Below, one piece after another: positions 24,285 to 33,175 of a stretch of DNA of 64,000 nucleotides. A program made the position numbers and the translations under genes. The notes beneath the pieces were generated by a model. That model was not told the DNA's origin. It saw nothing but the letters and a program-made list of their open reading frames with translations, and searched no databases. The stretch spans positions 35,908 to 99,907 of the forward strand of contig NZ_CAXUSG020000015.1 in the NCBI RefSeq assembly GCF_964253915.1, written 5' to 3'. The stretch comes from Metarhizobium sp964253915 (GTDB lineage Bacteria; Pseudomonadota; Alphaproteobacteria; Rhizobiales; Rhizobiaceae). Position 1 is the first letter of the stretch. The number at the start of each line of letters is the position of its first letter.

Positions 24285-25346
24285 ATGCCGCATACCACAG
24301 ATGACCTGCGTATCGTCGATATCACCCCGCTGAGTTCGCCGGAGCGCATCCTGACGGAAATCCCGCGCACAGATGCGGTGACCGAAACCGTCACCCGTTC
24401 GCGCCAGACGGTACACGACATCCTGCATGACAAGGACGACCGGCTGATCGTCGTCATCGGCCCCTGCTCGATCCACGACCCGGTCGCCGCCCGCGAATAT
24501 GCCGGTCTGCTGGAGGAGCAGCGCCGCCGCTTCGGCGACGAGCTGGAAGTGGTGATGCGCGTCTATTTCGAAAAGCCGCGAACCACCGTCGGCTGGAAGG
24601 GCCTGATCAACGATCCGCATCTCGACGGCAGCTACCGCATCGAGGACGGCCTGCGGCTTGCCCGCGGCCTGATGATCGACGTCAACAAGCTCGGCCTGCC
24701 CGCCGGCTCGGAATTCCTCGACACGATCACGCCGCAATACATCGCCGACCTCGTCGCCTGGGGCGCCATCGGCGCGCGCACCACCGAAAGCCAGGTGCAT
24801 CGCGAGCTGGCCTCCGGCCTGTCCTGCCCGGTCGGCTTCAAGAACGGCACGGACGGCAATGTCCGCATCGCGCTCGACGCCTGCATGGCCTCGTCGCGGC
24901 CGCATCATTTCCCGGCGGTGACCAAGGACGGCCGCGCCGCGATCGCCTCGACGCGCGGCAACGAGGATTGCCACGTCATCCTGCGCGGCGGCAGCCAGAC
25001 GAACTACGATGCCGACAGCGTCAATGCCGTCTCGGCGCTCTCGGAGAAGGTCGGACTTGCGCCGCGGCTGATCATCGACGCCAGCCATGCCAATAGCAGC
25101 AAGAACCCGGAAAACCAGCCGAAGGTGACCGGCGACGTCGGCCGCCAGCTGGCAGCGGGCGACCGCCGCATCAAGGGCGTCATGGTGGAAAGCCACCTCA
25201 TCGCCGGCCGGCAGGACCTGGTGCCGGGCAAGCCGCTCGTCTACGGCCAGAGCATCACCGACGGCTGCATCGACTGGGCGACCTCGGTTTCGGTGCTGGA
25301 AGATCTGGCCCGCTCGGTTCAGGCGCGCCGCAAGGCGGCGGCGTAA
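24285..25346 (+). CDS. Class I 3-deoxy-7-phosphoheptulonate (DAHP) synthase
   Basis: The 353-residue protein matches the AroF/AroG/AroH family in length and motifs: VIGPCSIHDP, MRVYFEKPRTTVGWKGLINDPHLDGS, GARTTESQVHRELASGLSCPVGFKNGT, and DASHANSSKNPENQ. It condenses phosphoenolpyruvate and erythrose 4-phosphate, the first step of the shikimate pathway. The isozyme cannot be assigned from sequence, but the Tyr/Phe leader upstream suggests Tyr- and/or Phe-responsive expression. GAGGAAA lies before ATG 24285. Many rhizobia rely on class II enzymes, so a class I copy may be an additional isozyme. Confidence 0.95.
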   Translation: MPHTTDDLRIVDITPLSSPERILTEIPRTDAVTETVTRSRQTVHDILHDKDDRLIVVIGPCSIHDPVAAREYAGLLEEQRRRFGDELEVVMRVYFEKPRTTVGWKGLINDPHLDGSYRIEDGLRLARGLMIDVNKLGLPAGSEFLDTITPQYIADLVAWGAIGARTTESQVHRELASGLSCPVGFKNGTDGNVRIALDACMASSRPHHFPAVTKDGRAAIASTRGNEDCHVILRGGSQTNYDADSVNAVSALSEKVGLAPRLIIDASHANSSKNPENQPKVTGDVGRQLAAGDRRIKGVMVESHLIAGRQDLVPGKPLVYGQSITDGCIDWATSVSVLEDLARSVQARRKAAA

Positions 25347-25368
25347 GGGGACTGCGGCGAACTCGACA

Positions 25369-25511
25369 GGCCCCTCATCTGCCTGCCGGCATCTTCTCCC
25401 CGTTTTGACGGGGAGAAGAGGGTATGCCGCACCGTGTTCGCCAAGCAATGAGCGTCAGGTGGGGCAAGTCCCCTCTCCCCGCGTGCGGGGAGAGGGTTGG
25501 GGTGAGGGGCA
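25369..25511. repeat. Rhizobial palindromic repeat, copy 7
   Basis: Modules are cccctcatctgcctgccggc with a cttctccccgttttgacggg hairpin, and a tcccctctccccgcgtgcgg hairpin with ggttggggtgaggggc. The linker resembles that of copy 3. It lies between the DAHP synthase gene and the convergent YdeI-like gene. Confidence 0.8.
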
Positions 25512-25530
25512 AAGCCGCAAACGCAGACGC

Positions 25531-26124
25531 CTAATCGTCCAACCCCTTGCCCTCCAGAATTCGCGGCGCCGCCTTGTCGATGCGCGCTTCGCGGGTCTTG
25601 GCCTGCTTGGCCGAGGCGAAATGCAGGAGATAGGCTTTCTGCCGGCCCGGCGTCAGGGCGTCGAAGGCGGCGCTGAGGTCCGGGTCGTCGGCCAACCGGT
25701 CGCGGAACTCGTCCGGCATGGCGAAATCGGCGGTTTTCTTGAATTCCACCTTGAGACCGGCCTTCTCCACGGCGATTGCCTTATGGATGTAATCCTTGAG
25801 GGTCGCTTCCATGCCGGCGATCTGTTCGAGGCTGGTGAAGCGGATCTGACGGGCCGCCTGGACGTTTTCCGTCTGCTGGATGAGGATGCCGTCGGGATCG
25901 GTCATCAGCGCGCCCTTGAAGAACAGATAGGCGCAATACTCCTTGAAACCGTGGATGAGGACGACATTGGCCTTGCCCAGCGAATAGCAGGGACAGCCCC
26001 ATTTCAGGTCCTCCGACAGGTCGCAGTCGAGCGCGATGTTACGCAAAACCTCGAACTCCCGCCCCCACTTCTCCTCCTTGGCCAGGATCGCATCGACCCT
26101 GGAATTCGTTTTACGCTCGGCCAC
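25531..26124 (-). CDS. YdeI/OmpD-associated family protein (DUF1801-like)
   Basis: The 197-residue protein has a DUF1801-like N-terminal part (LKWGCPCYSLGKANVVLIHGFKEYCAYLFFKGALM) and a C-terminal bacteriocin-protection/OmdA-like part (AFDALTPGRQKAYLLHFASAKQAKTREARIDK). This is the normal layout of YdeI/OmpD-associated proteins, whose role is poorly defined. It starts with GTG at 26124, after a good GAGG Shine-Dalgarno. The MarR gene starts further upstream on the same strand, 45 nt away, and may be cotranscribed. Confidence 0.85.
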   Translation of the reverse strand: MAERKTNSRVDAILAKEEKWGREFEVLRNIALDCDLSEDLKWGCPCYSLGKANVVLIHGFKEYCAYLFFKGALMTDPDGILIQQTENVQAARQIRFTSLEQIAGMEATLKDYIHKAIAVEKAGLKVEFKKTADFAMPDEFRDRLADDPDLSAAFDALTPGRQKAYLLHFASAKQAKTREARIDKAAPRILEGKGLDD

Positions 26125-26169
26125 GCTGAACCTCCTCGCTGACCCGTCATCCGCGTAGCAATATGCGGC

Positions 26170-26616
26170 TCAGCGGATATCCCGCAAGTCCCGGCGCAGG
26201 CGTTCGGCATCGCCGCCGGCAAGGCCGGTCTCGATGTCTTCATGCGTGCGTTTCCACACCGGGAAGGCGCTGATCAGCGCCGCCCGACCCGCCTCCGTCA
26301 GCTTCAGGCGCTTGCCGCGGCGATCCTTCGGATCGGCGGCGATCTCAACCAGGCCGCGGCGCGACAGCGGCTTCAGCATCGCCGTCAACGTGGTGCGGTC
26401 CATGGCGAGCAGGTCGGCGACGGGTTTCATCGGCGGCGGCTCCGGGCGGTTGAGCGACATCAGCAGCGAAAACTGCCCGTTCGTGAGCCCATGCGGCTTC
26501 AGAACCTCGTCGAACCGGCGCGCCAGGGCGCGTGCCGCCCGCTGCGCATGCAGGCAGAGGCAGGTGTCGCGCACGAAAAGCGTCGTCGAAAAAGGAATCA
26601 GATCCTGGTTTGACAT
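26170..26616 (-). CDS. MarR family transcriptional regulator
   Basis: The 148-residue protein has a winged helix (HGLTNGQFSLLMSLNRPEPPPMKPVADLLAMDRTTLTAMLKPLSRRGLVEI) and the wing DPKDRRGKRLKLTEAGR, standard for MarR. N-terminal cysteines (residues near 19 and 21) could sense oxidants, but this is speculation. It is divergent from the DUF899 gene, with a perfect 12-bp palindrome in the gap. Autoregulation and control of DUF899 are inferred. Confidence 0.9.
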   Translation of the reverse strand: MSNQDLIPFSTTLFVRDTCLCLHAQRAARALARRFDEVLKPHGLTNGQFSLLMSLNRPEPPPMKPVADLLAMDRTTLTAMLKPLSRRGLVEIAADPKDRRGKRLKLTEAGRAALISAFPVWKRTHEDIETGLAGGDAERLRRDLRDIR

Positions 26617-26627
26617 AGCCGATTTAT

Positions 26628-26639
26628 GTTGATATCAAC
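26628..26639. promoter_or_regulatory. Candidate MarR operator
   Basis: GTTGATATCAAC is a perfect 12-bp palindrome between the divergent MarR and DUF899 genes, 11 nt from the MarR start codon. The position suggests that the MarR protein binds it. Confidence 0.6.
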
Positions 26640-26690
26640 CTAAACCGTCAAGGAGAAGAAAACGAGAACACTTTGAGGAGAGTGCCTATC

Positions 26691-27419
26691 ATGTCCCATC
26701 CTGTCGTATCGCGTGAAGAATGGCTGGACGCTCGCCGCGAGCTTCTGGTGAAGGAAAAGGAGGCGACGCGGCAGCGCGACCGTCTCAACGAGGCAAGGCT
26801 CGCCCTGCCCTGGGTCAAGGTCGACAAGGCCTATACCTTCGACACACCAACCGGCCGCAAGACGCTGGCCGAACTTTTCGACGGCCGCAGCCAGCTGATG
26901 GTCTATCACTTCATGCTCGGCCCGAAGTGGGAGGCCGGTTGCCCCGGCTGCTCCTTCCTGGCGGACCATCTCGACGGCACGCTGCCGCATCTCAACCATC
27001 ACGACGTGACGCTTGTCGCCGTGTCGCGCGCACCGCTTGCCAAGCTCGATGCCTACAAGCGCCGCATGGGCTGGCGCTTTCCCTGGGTGTCGTCGGAGGA
27101 CAGCGATTTCAACTTCGACTACCACGTGTCGTTCACGCCGGAAGATCTGGCGGGCGAAAACGTCTTCTACAATTTTACCGGCATTCCGCCGGAGCAGGCC
27201 CATGACGAACTGCCCGGTCTGAGCGCCTTCTACAAGGACCAGAACGGCGACATTTTCCACACCTATTCGAGCTACGCCCGCGGTCCGGAAGAGCTGATCG
27301 GCACCTACATGATCCTCGACCGCGCACCAAAAGGCCGCAACGAGGAAGAGATCATGGACTGGATGCGCCGCCACGACGAATACGAGGACAAGCCCAAGGC
27401 GGCCGCCTGCTGCCACTAG
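26691..27419 (+). CDS. DUF899 family thioredoxin-like protein
   Basis: The 242-residue protein matches DUF899: WKVDKAYTFDTPTGRKTLAELFDGRSQLMVYHFM, then the PKWEAGCPGCSFLADHLDG redox-like CPGC motif near residue 86, then FYKDQNGDIFHTYSSYARG. It is thioredoxin-like and probably cytoplasmic. A GAGGAGAG Shine-Dalgarno before ATG 26691 decides the start. It is likely under the divergent MarR regulator. The biochemical role is not established. The tail is Cys-rich (AAACCH). Confidence 0.88.
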   Translation: MSHPVVSREEWLDARRELLVKEKEATRQRDRLNEARLALPWVKVDKAYTFDTPTGRKTLAELFDGRSQLMVYHFMLGPKWEAGCPGCSFLADHLDGTLPHLNHHDVTLVAVSRAPLAKLDAYKRRMGWRFPWVSSEDSDFNFDYHVSFTPEDLAGENVFYNFTGIPPEQAHDELPGLSAFYKDQNGDIFHTYSSYARGPEELIGTYMILDRAPKGRNEEEIMDWMRRHDEYEDKPKAAACCH

Positions 27420-27524
27420 AGCAATTCCAGCAAAAGTGCGCAGCGGTTTTGCGTCCGGAATTGCGTAGAAACAAAGAGATAGAGTGTTTTCGCGTTTCAG
27501 AGAAAGGCGGAAACCCTCTAAGGC
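27418..27524. repeat. Dispersed rhizobial repeat (agagcaattcc type)
   Basis: It starts at the DUF899 stop codon with 'agagcaattccagcaaaagt' and continues with a gcggttttgcgtccggaatt block and aaacaaagagatagag. Blocks of this type occur between genes throughout Rhizobiaceae chromosomes. A degraded copy in the other orientation lies at 30605-30686. Confidence 0.6.
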
Positions 27525-27685
27525 CTTTCCCGGCGCAATCCCCACCCTACTTGCCTTTATCACACCGTCATCCGCCGGCGCGATGATCGTTTTCGCACGG
27601 TCCGGCGGATGCCACCGGAAAGACATTCGGGCCGTCACAGGCCGGCCCGTCTCATGACGAGTATTATCCAAAAAGGGAGAGTTTG

Positions 27686-28468
27686 ATGTCCGATATGCAT
27701 GGCAAATTCGTCTGGTACGAACTTTTGACCCCCGACACCGCGGCCGCCGCGAAATTCTACCACGACGTCATCGGCTGGAATGCCAAGGACTCCGGCATGG
27801 TCGATTTCAGCTACACCATCTTCGAGGTGCCGAGCCACAATCGCGGCATCGGCGGCATGATGGCGCTCACCGGCGAGATGAAGGCCCAGGGCATTCCGCC
27901 GAACTGGAGCGGATACGTCGCGGTCGACGACGTCGATGCCACCGCCGCAAAATTCGTCGAGCTCGGCGGCAAGATCTGGCGGCCGGCGGCCGATATTCCC
28001 GGTGTCGGCCGGTTTGCCGTCGTCGCCGACCCGCAAGGCGCCGTCATCGTCATCTTCAAGCCCGCGCCGATGGACGGTGCCCCGCCGGAAGACCTGCCGA
28101 TGGGAACGCCCGGCGCCAACGGCTGGCACGAGCTTTATGCCGATGACGCCGAGCAGGCGCTGGCGTTTTACTCCAAGGTCTTCGGATGGACGAAGGACAG
28201 CGAGATGGACATGGGTCCGCTCGGCAAATACCTGCTGTTCGCCCACAACGGTACGATGATCGGCGGCATGATGAACCGGGAACCGAGCATTCCCGTCCCC
28301 TGCTGGGGGTACTACTTCTGCGTCGATGCCATCGATGCGGCGGTGGAACGGGTCAAATCTGCCGGCGGCCAGGTGCTGAACGGGCCGATGGAAGTGCCCG
28401 GCGATGCCTGGGTGATCCAGTGCACCGACCCGCAGGGTGCCTATTTCGCGCTGGTCGGCGGACGCTGA
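27686..28468 (+). CDS. VOC family protein (two glyoxalase-like domains)
   Basis: The 260-residue protein has two tandem vicinal-oxygen-chelate modules, at about 5-120 and 135-258. Each starts with a W-x-E-L block (GKFVWYELLTPDTAAAAKFYHDVIGW; GWHELYADDAEQALAFYSKVFGW) and ends with DPQGAxxxLF-like strands. Such proteins bind a metal in each module and act as dioxygenase- or isomerase-like enzymes, or resistance proteins. The substrate is unknown. AAAGGGAGAG precedes ATG 27686. It converges on the GT41 gene. Confidence 0.88.
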   Translation: MSDMHGKFVWYELLTPDTAAAAKFYHDVIGWNAKDSGMVDFSYTIFEVPSHNRGIGGMMALTGEMKAQGIPPNWSGYVAVDDVDATAAKFVELGGKIWRPAADIPGVGRFAVVADPQGAVIVIFKPAPMDGAPPEDLPMGTPGANGWHELYADDAEQALAFYSKVFGWTKDSEMDMGPLGKYLLFAHNGTMIGGMMNREPSIPVPCWGYYFCVDAIDAAVERVKSAGGQVLNGPMEVPGDAWVIQCTDPQGAYFALVGGR

Positions 28469-28490
28469 TCGTCGCGCCCGCGCCTTTCAG

Positions 28491-30419
28491 TCAGCCGCCG
28501 CGCCGGCGGCTGGCGAAGGGGCGTTCCAACGCCGGCAGGGCGGGCACGTCGATATGGTCGGGCGCAAGCCCGGCTCTTGCCCGCTCCGCCATCAAACCAT
28601 ATGCACGCTCCAGATGCGCGGTGAAGCGCGCGCCGTTGAACAGCGGTGCGCAGAAACGGTTTTCCTCCAGCCGCTCCTTCAACTCCGCCACCTTGCCCGG
28701 CGCCCGGGCGATGGCGGTCGCCATATTGCAGAAGACCTGGTCATCGCAGGCGATCAGTTCGGACAGGCCGATGGCGTTCAGCAGGCTCTCGGAAACCCGC
28801 GACGCAAAGCTGTGGCCGCGGCTGGAAAGCACCGGCAGGCCGGCCCAGAGCATGTCCGACGTCGTCGTATGGCCGTTGCACGGGAACGTATCCAGGGCAA
28901 GGTCGGCAAGCGGCACGCGGGCCAGATGATCGGCGTAATTGACTGAACCGGTGAACAGGATGCGCTCCCCGTCGATACCGGCGGCGACGAAGGCCGAACG
29001 CAGGTTGACGCGGGCGAGCGGCCGGTCGCAGAGGATCCACAACACCGACCCGGGCACGCGGTCGAGGATGTTCGCCCACAGAGCGATGGTGCGCGGCGTG
29101 ATCTTCGGTACGGCGTTGAAGGAGGCGAAGACGAAGGCATCTTCCGGCAGGCCCCATTCGGCGCGGCTGGAGGCATGCGGCAAAGGCCGGCCTGTCGTGT
29201 CGTTGGCTTGGTAGCTCTCCGGCAACCGGCAGAGCTTTTCCGAGAAGAACGCCTTGCTGGCGTCCGGCGTGACGAAGCGGTCGGTGATGGCGTAGTCGAG
29301 ATCGGCGCCATGGACGCTGCCGGGATAACCGAGATAGGTGACCTTGACCGGCGCATCCGAACGATTGAGGATGCCGAGCCGGGAGTTCATCGTATGCCCC
29401 TTGAGATCGACCAGGATGTCGATATTGCGGGCAGAGATAAGATCTGCGGCGGCGCCGTCGTTCATCTCGTTCACCGGTACGATCGCCTTGCGCACCACCG
29501 GCGGGAAGTGGTGCTGCTGCCAGTCGCGATGCAGGCTCTCCGAATAGCAGAACAGGGTGACGTCGAAGGCGTCCCGGTCGTGCAGGGCAAGCACCTGGCC
29601 GAACAGCCGCATTGTCGGATGGTCGAAGAAATCGTTCGAGAGATAGCCGATGCGGATCTTTTCACCGGCAGCGGAGAAGGTCCGGCGGGCGGGTGCGACC
29701 GGAATGGCGGCGACACGCGCCGAATCGGAATTCGGCCGGCGGCTCATCGCCTCGTCATCGTTCCAGAAGACGCGCCCCAGCGCCGGTTCACTCGCCAGCA
29801 GCATCGCGGCCAACGGACTGTCGGGCTGCTGCATGACCGCCTCGAATTCGGCAAGAACCTCGCTGTCGCAGACCTCACGGCCGACGACGAATTTCGAGGT
29901 CTGCAGCAGGAGGTTGCCGGGATCCAGACGGCAGGCTTCCTTCAATTCGCGCAGCAGGAATTCGAAATTGCCGTTCAGCCGGTGGCAATTGACGATCATT
30001 GCCATGTGCTGCGGATTTTGCCGGTCGAGATTGTCGAGGAACGGTGCGGTTTGCGCAAACAGTCCTTCGGAAAACAGCGTGTTGACATAAGTGAAGGCGA
30101 GATCGGCATCGCCGGGATTGAGCTTGACGGCTCTCTCGCCGATATCGAGCATTTTGTCGCGCGCGCCGGTATTGTGGTAGAGGGTGAGAGCGAACTTGGC
30201 CAGCATGGCGCTTTTTGGGCCGGAGAATCGGGCTGCTTCCGCAAACGCGTCGGCGGCGTCGAGCATGCGGCCGAGCTTCAGGTGTGTATTGCCGAGGAGA
30301 GCATAGATATCCTGGCTGCGGACACGTTCCGCCGAAATGGCGCGCTCCGTCAGCTTGAGTGCCGACGGGAAATCGCCCTGCTGGTAGGTCTGCAAGGCTT
30401 TCTTCAAGGTCTGGCTCAT
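28491..30419 (-). CDS. TPR protein with GT41 (O-GlcNAc transferase/SPINDLY-like) domain
   Basis: The 642-residue protein has N-terminal tetratricopeptide-like helices (about 1-250) and a C-terminal glycosyltransferase family 41 region: IRIGYLSNDFFDHPTMRLF, DILVDLKGHTMNSRLGILNRSDAPVKVTYLGYPGSVH, LPEDAFVFASFNAVPKITPRTIALW, and DTFPCNGHTTTSDMLWAGLPVLS. Such proteins transfer sugar from a nucleotide sugar to protein or to glycan acceptors. It is likely cytoplasmic. The ATG at 30419 is chosen because it begins the TPR part. The target is not readable. Confidence 0.88.
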   Translation of the reverse strand: MSQTLKKALQTYQQGDFPSALKLTERAISAERVRSQDIYALLGNTHLKLGRMLDAADAFAEAARFSGPKSAMLAKFALTLYHNTGARDKMLDIGERAVKLNPGDADLAFTYVNTLFSEGLFAQTAPFLDNLDRQNPQHMAMIVNCHRLNGNFEFLLRELKEACRLDPGNLLLQTSKFVVGREVCDSEVLAEFEAVMQQPDSPLAAMLLASEPALGRVFWNDDEAMSRRPNSDSARVAAIPVAPARRTFSAAGEKIRIGYLSNDFFDHPTMRLFGQVLALHDRDAFDVTLFCYSESLHRDWQQHHFPPVVRKAIVPVNEMNDGAAADLISARNIDILVDLKGHTMNSRLGILNRSDAPVKVTYLGYPGSVHGADLDYAITDRFVTPDASKAFFSEKLCRLPESYQANDTTGRPLPHASSRAEWGLPEDAFVFASFNAVPKITPRTIALWANILDRVPGSVLWILCDRPLARVNLRSAFVAAGIDGERILFTGSVNYADHLARVPLADLALDTFPCNGHTTTSDMLWAGLPVLSSRGHSFASRVSESLLNAIGLSELIACDDQVFCNMATAIARAPGKVAELKERLEENRFCAPLFNGARFTAHLERAYGLMAERARAGLAPDHIDVPALPALERPFASRRRGG

Positions 30420-30604
30420 AGGGATCTCGCTTCCGTACAGCGCGCAAGGACACACCTGCCGCATCTGAAACCCTATATAACCGCCCGCGGCTTGCATGAA
30501 GCTTTTGCCGCCGGGAGTCACCACGGCGTGTCTTTGCCGGGCCATCTCCGTTTTTGCCCAGCCGGCAACATGTGAGGAATCCAGAGTGCTTCCGGCGCCC
30601 TCCG

Positions 30605-30686
30605 GCTCACCGAAGACGTTCTATCTCTTTGTTTTACAACATTATCTGATATCGAAGCGACTTCGCCTCGGATGGACAGGCTCTAG
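30605..30686. repeat. Degenerate copy of the dispersed rhizobial repeat
   Basis: The string 'gttctatctctttgttttac' and the downstream tctag end resemble the reverse-orientation of the repeat at 27418-27524. The middle has diverged. The rest of the 263-bp gap between the GT41 and SRPBCC genes shows nothing else. Confidence 0.45.
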
Positions 30687-31162
30687 CCGCCTTGCAGGTA
30701 GTACGCCTTCTGCGACGGATAATAATCGTCGAAAGACGGCAGCGCCCTGCCTTCGCGCGCAGCCACCAGCATGTCGAGGTAGTATTCCCAGCCCGGCCCC
30801 ACGTCTCCCGCCAGCGCCCTGTCGCTCAGGTGCTGTACGAAGCGCAGCACGGTCTCATCATCCGCCTGCGTCAACGTCACCTCGATGCGCCAATCACCGA
30901 AGTCGTCCTTCATCGCGACGGCCAGCCGGTGCGGGGCCTCGCATTCCTCGATCATCACGTTGGCCCATGGCTGGCCCTTCTCGTGAAGCAGCTGCAACCG
31001 CACGATCTTGCCCGGGCCGGCTTCACCTTCCCAACGGCCGAGCCACAACGCGGTTTTTTCGGGTTCCGTCACGCTCGCCCAAACGTCATCGACGGAGGCT
31101 TGAAATGTGCGCGCGAGAATCAAGTCGTTGCCATGAACGTAGCCGGTCGGCTTGGGGCTCAT
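30683..31162 (-). CDS. SRPBCC (START/AHSA1-like) domain protein
   Basis: The 159-residue protein matches the SRPBCC/AHSA1 lipid-binding-like fold: LILARTFQASVDDVWASVTEPEKTALWLG at the N-terminus, and WEYYLDMLVAAREGR near the C-terminus. Such proteins bind hydrophobic ligands or modulate ATPases and have no fixed function. AAAGGAAA precedes ATG 31162. It stands alone between the GT41 gene and the asparaginase gene. Confidence 0.85.
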   Translation of the reverse strand: MSPKPTGYVHGNDLILARTFQASVDDVWASVTEPEKTALWLGRWEGEAGPGKIVRLQLLHEKGQPWANVMIEECEAPHRLAVAMKDDFGDWRIEVTLTQADDETVLRFVQHLSDRALAGDVGPGWEYYLDMLVAAREGRALPSFDDYYPSQKAYYLQGG

Positions 31163-31280
31163 GCCGTTTCCTTTTTTTCGTGTGGGCAACGCGCCAGGCA
31201 ACCATCTTTACACGAGGACCCCGCCCTCCGCGAGACCGACTGCCACCTTCACGCGGAGAAGCGTCGTTTTCTTGCTGCCG

Positions 31281-32288
31281 CTAATTCGTCAAAAGGCCGG
31301 CGGCATGGACGGCGCCGACATGCATGCCGTTCCAGTTGCGCAGCGCCCGGTTGGCCATGGCCGTCAGGCTTGCATGCTCCGGCGTGTCTTTCTCGAAGAA
31401 ACGCGACAGAACGGCGGCGACCATGGCCTCCGCCGCCCGCGTCGCCCCGTCCTCGCATTTCAGCGCGATGGCAATGCCCTTCTCCGGCACGGCGGCGCAG
31501 AACACGCCTTCGGCGCCGGTCTTGGCGAAGATGCGGCCGGGGGCGATCTGCATCAGCCGGGTGCAGGCCCGGCCGGTGCCGGCGACATAAAAAGGTTCGG
31601 CCATGCAGGCATCGATGATGCGCCGGGAGGCCGCGGCACGCGCAGGCGCCAGCCCCGTTCCGGTGACCATGCGGGCAAAACCGTGGGCCAGTCCGCGGAG
31701 CGGCACGGCATAGGTGGGGATGGAGCAGCCGTCGGTGCCGCAATTGTCGTGGCCGAGTGCAGCCCCCGTCAAGCTTTCCATGATGCCGCGGATTTCCGCC
31801 TGGATCGGGTGGTCATAGGTGCTGTAGCCCTTCGGGTCCGTGCCGGAATGGCAGGCGGCGCAGACGAAGCCGGCATGTTTTCCCGAGCAGTTGTTGTGCA
31901 GCGCCGAGGGTTTTTCGAGGCTGCGGGCCTGCTCGATCAGCACCGGCTGTTCGAAGGACCAGTGGGCGCCGCACTCCAGCACGGTTTCGTCGCGGCCGGC
32001 CCGCGCCAGCATCGCGGCGGCAAGGGCGGCATGCGCCGGTTCGCCGGAATGGGAGGCGGCCGACAGCGCCAGTTCGGCATGGCCGAAACCATAGGCATCC
32101 GCAGCGCCGCTCTCGACCAGCGGCAGGGCCTGCATCGCCTTGCAGGCCGAGCGCGGAAACACCATCGCGTCGATGTCTCCGAGCGAGAAAACCAGGCCGC
32201 CGTCGCCATCGACCACGGCCACCATGCCGCGGTGCCGGCTTTCGACCAGGTCGCCACGCGTGACGTCTACGAGGACAGGGTTCGTCAT
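31281..32288 (-). CDS. Asparaginase of the Rhizobium etli type (class 3)
   Basis: The 335-residue protein belongs to the R. etli asparaginase family, which is unrelated to E. coli AnsA/AnsB. Residues that can be matched to the family are Ser47 and Lys50 (SACK), Ser79 (SHSGE), Cys134/Lys137 (CSGKHAGF) and Cys188 (DGCS); these form the serine-lysine catalytic and zinc-binding site. The enzyme hydrolyses L-asparagine to aspartate and ammonia. GGGAGAAAG precedes ATG 32288. It is not next to other asparagine genes, so induction cannot be inferred. Confidence 0.92.
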   Translation of the reverse strand: MTNPVLVDVTRGDLVESRHRGMVAVVDGDGGLVFSLGDIDAMVFPRSACKAMQALPLVESGAADAYGFGHAELALSAASHSGEPAHAALAAAMLARAGRDETVLECGAHWSFEQPVLIEQARSLEKPSALHNNCSGKHAGFVCAACHSGTDPKGYSTYDHPIQAEIRGIMESLTGAALGHDNCGTDGCSIPTYAVPLRGLAHGFARMVTGTGLAPARAAASRRIIDACMAEPFYVAGTGRACTRLMQIAPGRIFAKTGAEGVFCAAVPEKGIAIALKCEDGATRAAEAMVAAVLSRFFEKDTPEHASLTAMANRALRNWNGMHVGAVHAAGLLTN

Positions 32289-32437
32289 GGCTGCTTTCTC
32301 CCGGATGCCAGATGCTGCGCGCGCAGCAATATCGTGCCGCGGCGCCCCTGCCAACGGCTTTCAAATGCCATAATCGCATGATGTCCTTTGCATCGTCCTG
32401 CCATTGCACCTTCCTCCATTGCTGCCGAAGGATCCTC

Positions 32438-33175
32438 ATGAAGCTCGCAAAACGCCTGGCGATCGCCTTCCTCGTCATCTATCTGCTGCCGGCGCTGGCG
32501 TCTGCCGGCTGGTGGGCGATCAAGGACAGGCCACGCAGCTGGCGGGAAGCGGACTGGTCCTCGGCGGGGCTACTGCCGAAACCCGAGGATGAAAATGCCG
32601 CGGCGATCTACATCTTCTCCGCCGCCACCGGCGGGATGAAGGGCGCCATTTCCAGTCATTCGTGGATCGTCACCAAGGAGAAGGGCGCAAGCAGCTACAC
32701 CCGTTATGACAAGGTCGGCTGGGGCTCGCCGATCCGCCGCAACGGCTATCCCGCCGATGCCTACTGGTATTCCAACACGCCGCATCTGGTGCGTGTCCTC
32801 AAGGGCGAAGAGGCGGAGCGGCTGATCCCGGCCGTCGAGGCGGCGATCCGCTCCTATCCTTATGCCAAGCCCGGCTCCTACCGGCTCTATCCCGGTCCCA
32901 ACTCCAATACATTCGTAGCGCATGTGCTGCGGTCGGTGCCGGCGATCGGCGCCGTACTGCCACCGGATGCCATCGGCCGCGACTATCTGCCGGACGGACG
33001 TTTCTTCCAGGTCGACGACGACGGGCGCGACATGCACGCCTCGCTCTTCGGCCTCATCGGCCTCTCCGCCGGACTGCGAAGCGGCATCGAACTGCACCTG
33101 CTTGGCCTCGTAGCCGGTCTCGATTTCGTCGAGCCGGGGATCAAAATCCCGGCGGTGGGCACGTTAAGGATGTAA
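32438..33175 (+). CDS. DUF3750 family membrane-anchored protein
   Basis: The 245-residue protein has an N-terminal hydrophobic segment (LAIAFLVIYLLPALASAGW) that acts as an anchor or signal. A soluble DUF3750-like domain follows (IYIFSAATGGMKGAISSHSWIVTKEK, YRLYPGPNSNTFVAHVLRSVP, ATP-independent and without an obvious catalytic motif). The frame is open upstream to 32312, but ATG 32438 gives the clean anchor. Its 3' end overlaps the convergent regulator gene by 12 nt. Function is unknown. Confidence 0.82.
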   Translation: MKLAKRLAIAFLVIYLLPALASAGWWAIKDRPRSWREADWSSAGLLPKPEDENAAAIYIFSAATGGMKGAISSHSWIVTKEKGASSYTRYDKVGWGSPIRRNGYPADAYWYSNTPHLVRVLKGEEAERLIPAVEAAIRSYPYAKPGSYRLYPGPNSNTFVAHVLRSVPAIGAVLPPDAIGRDYLPDGRFFQVDDDGRDMHASLFGLIGLSAGLRSGIELHLLGLVAGLDFVEPGIKIPAVGTLRM

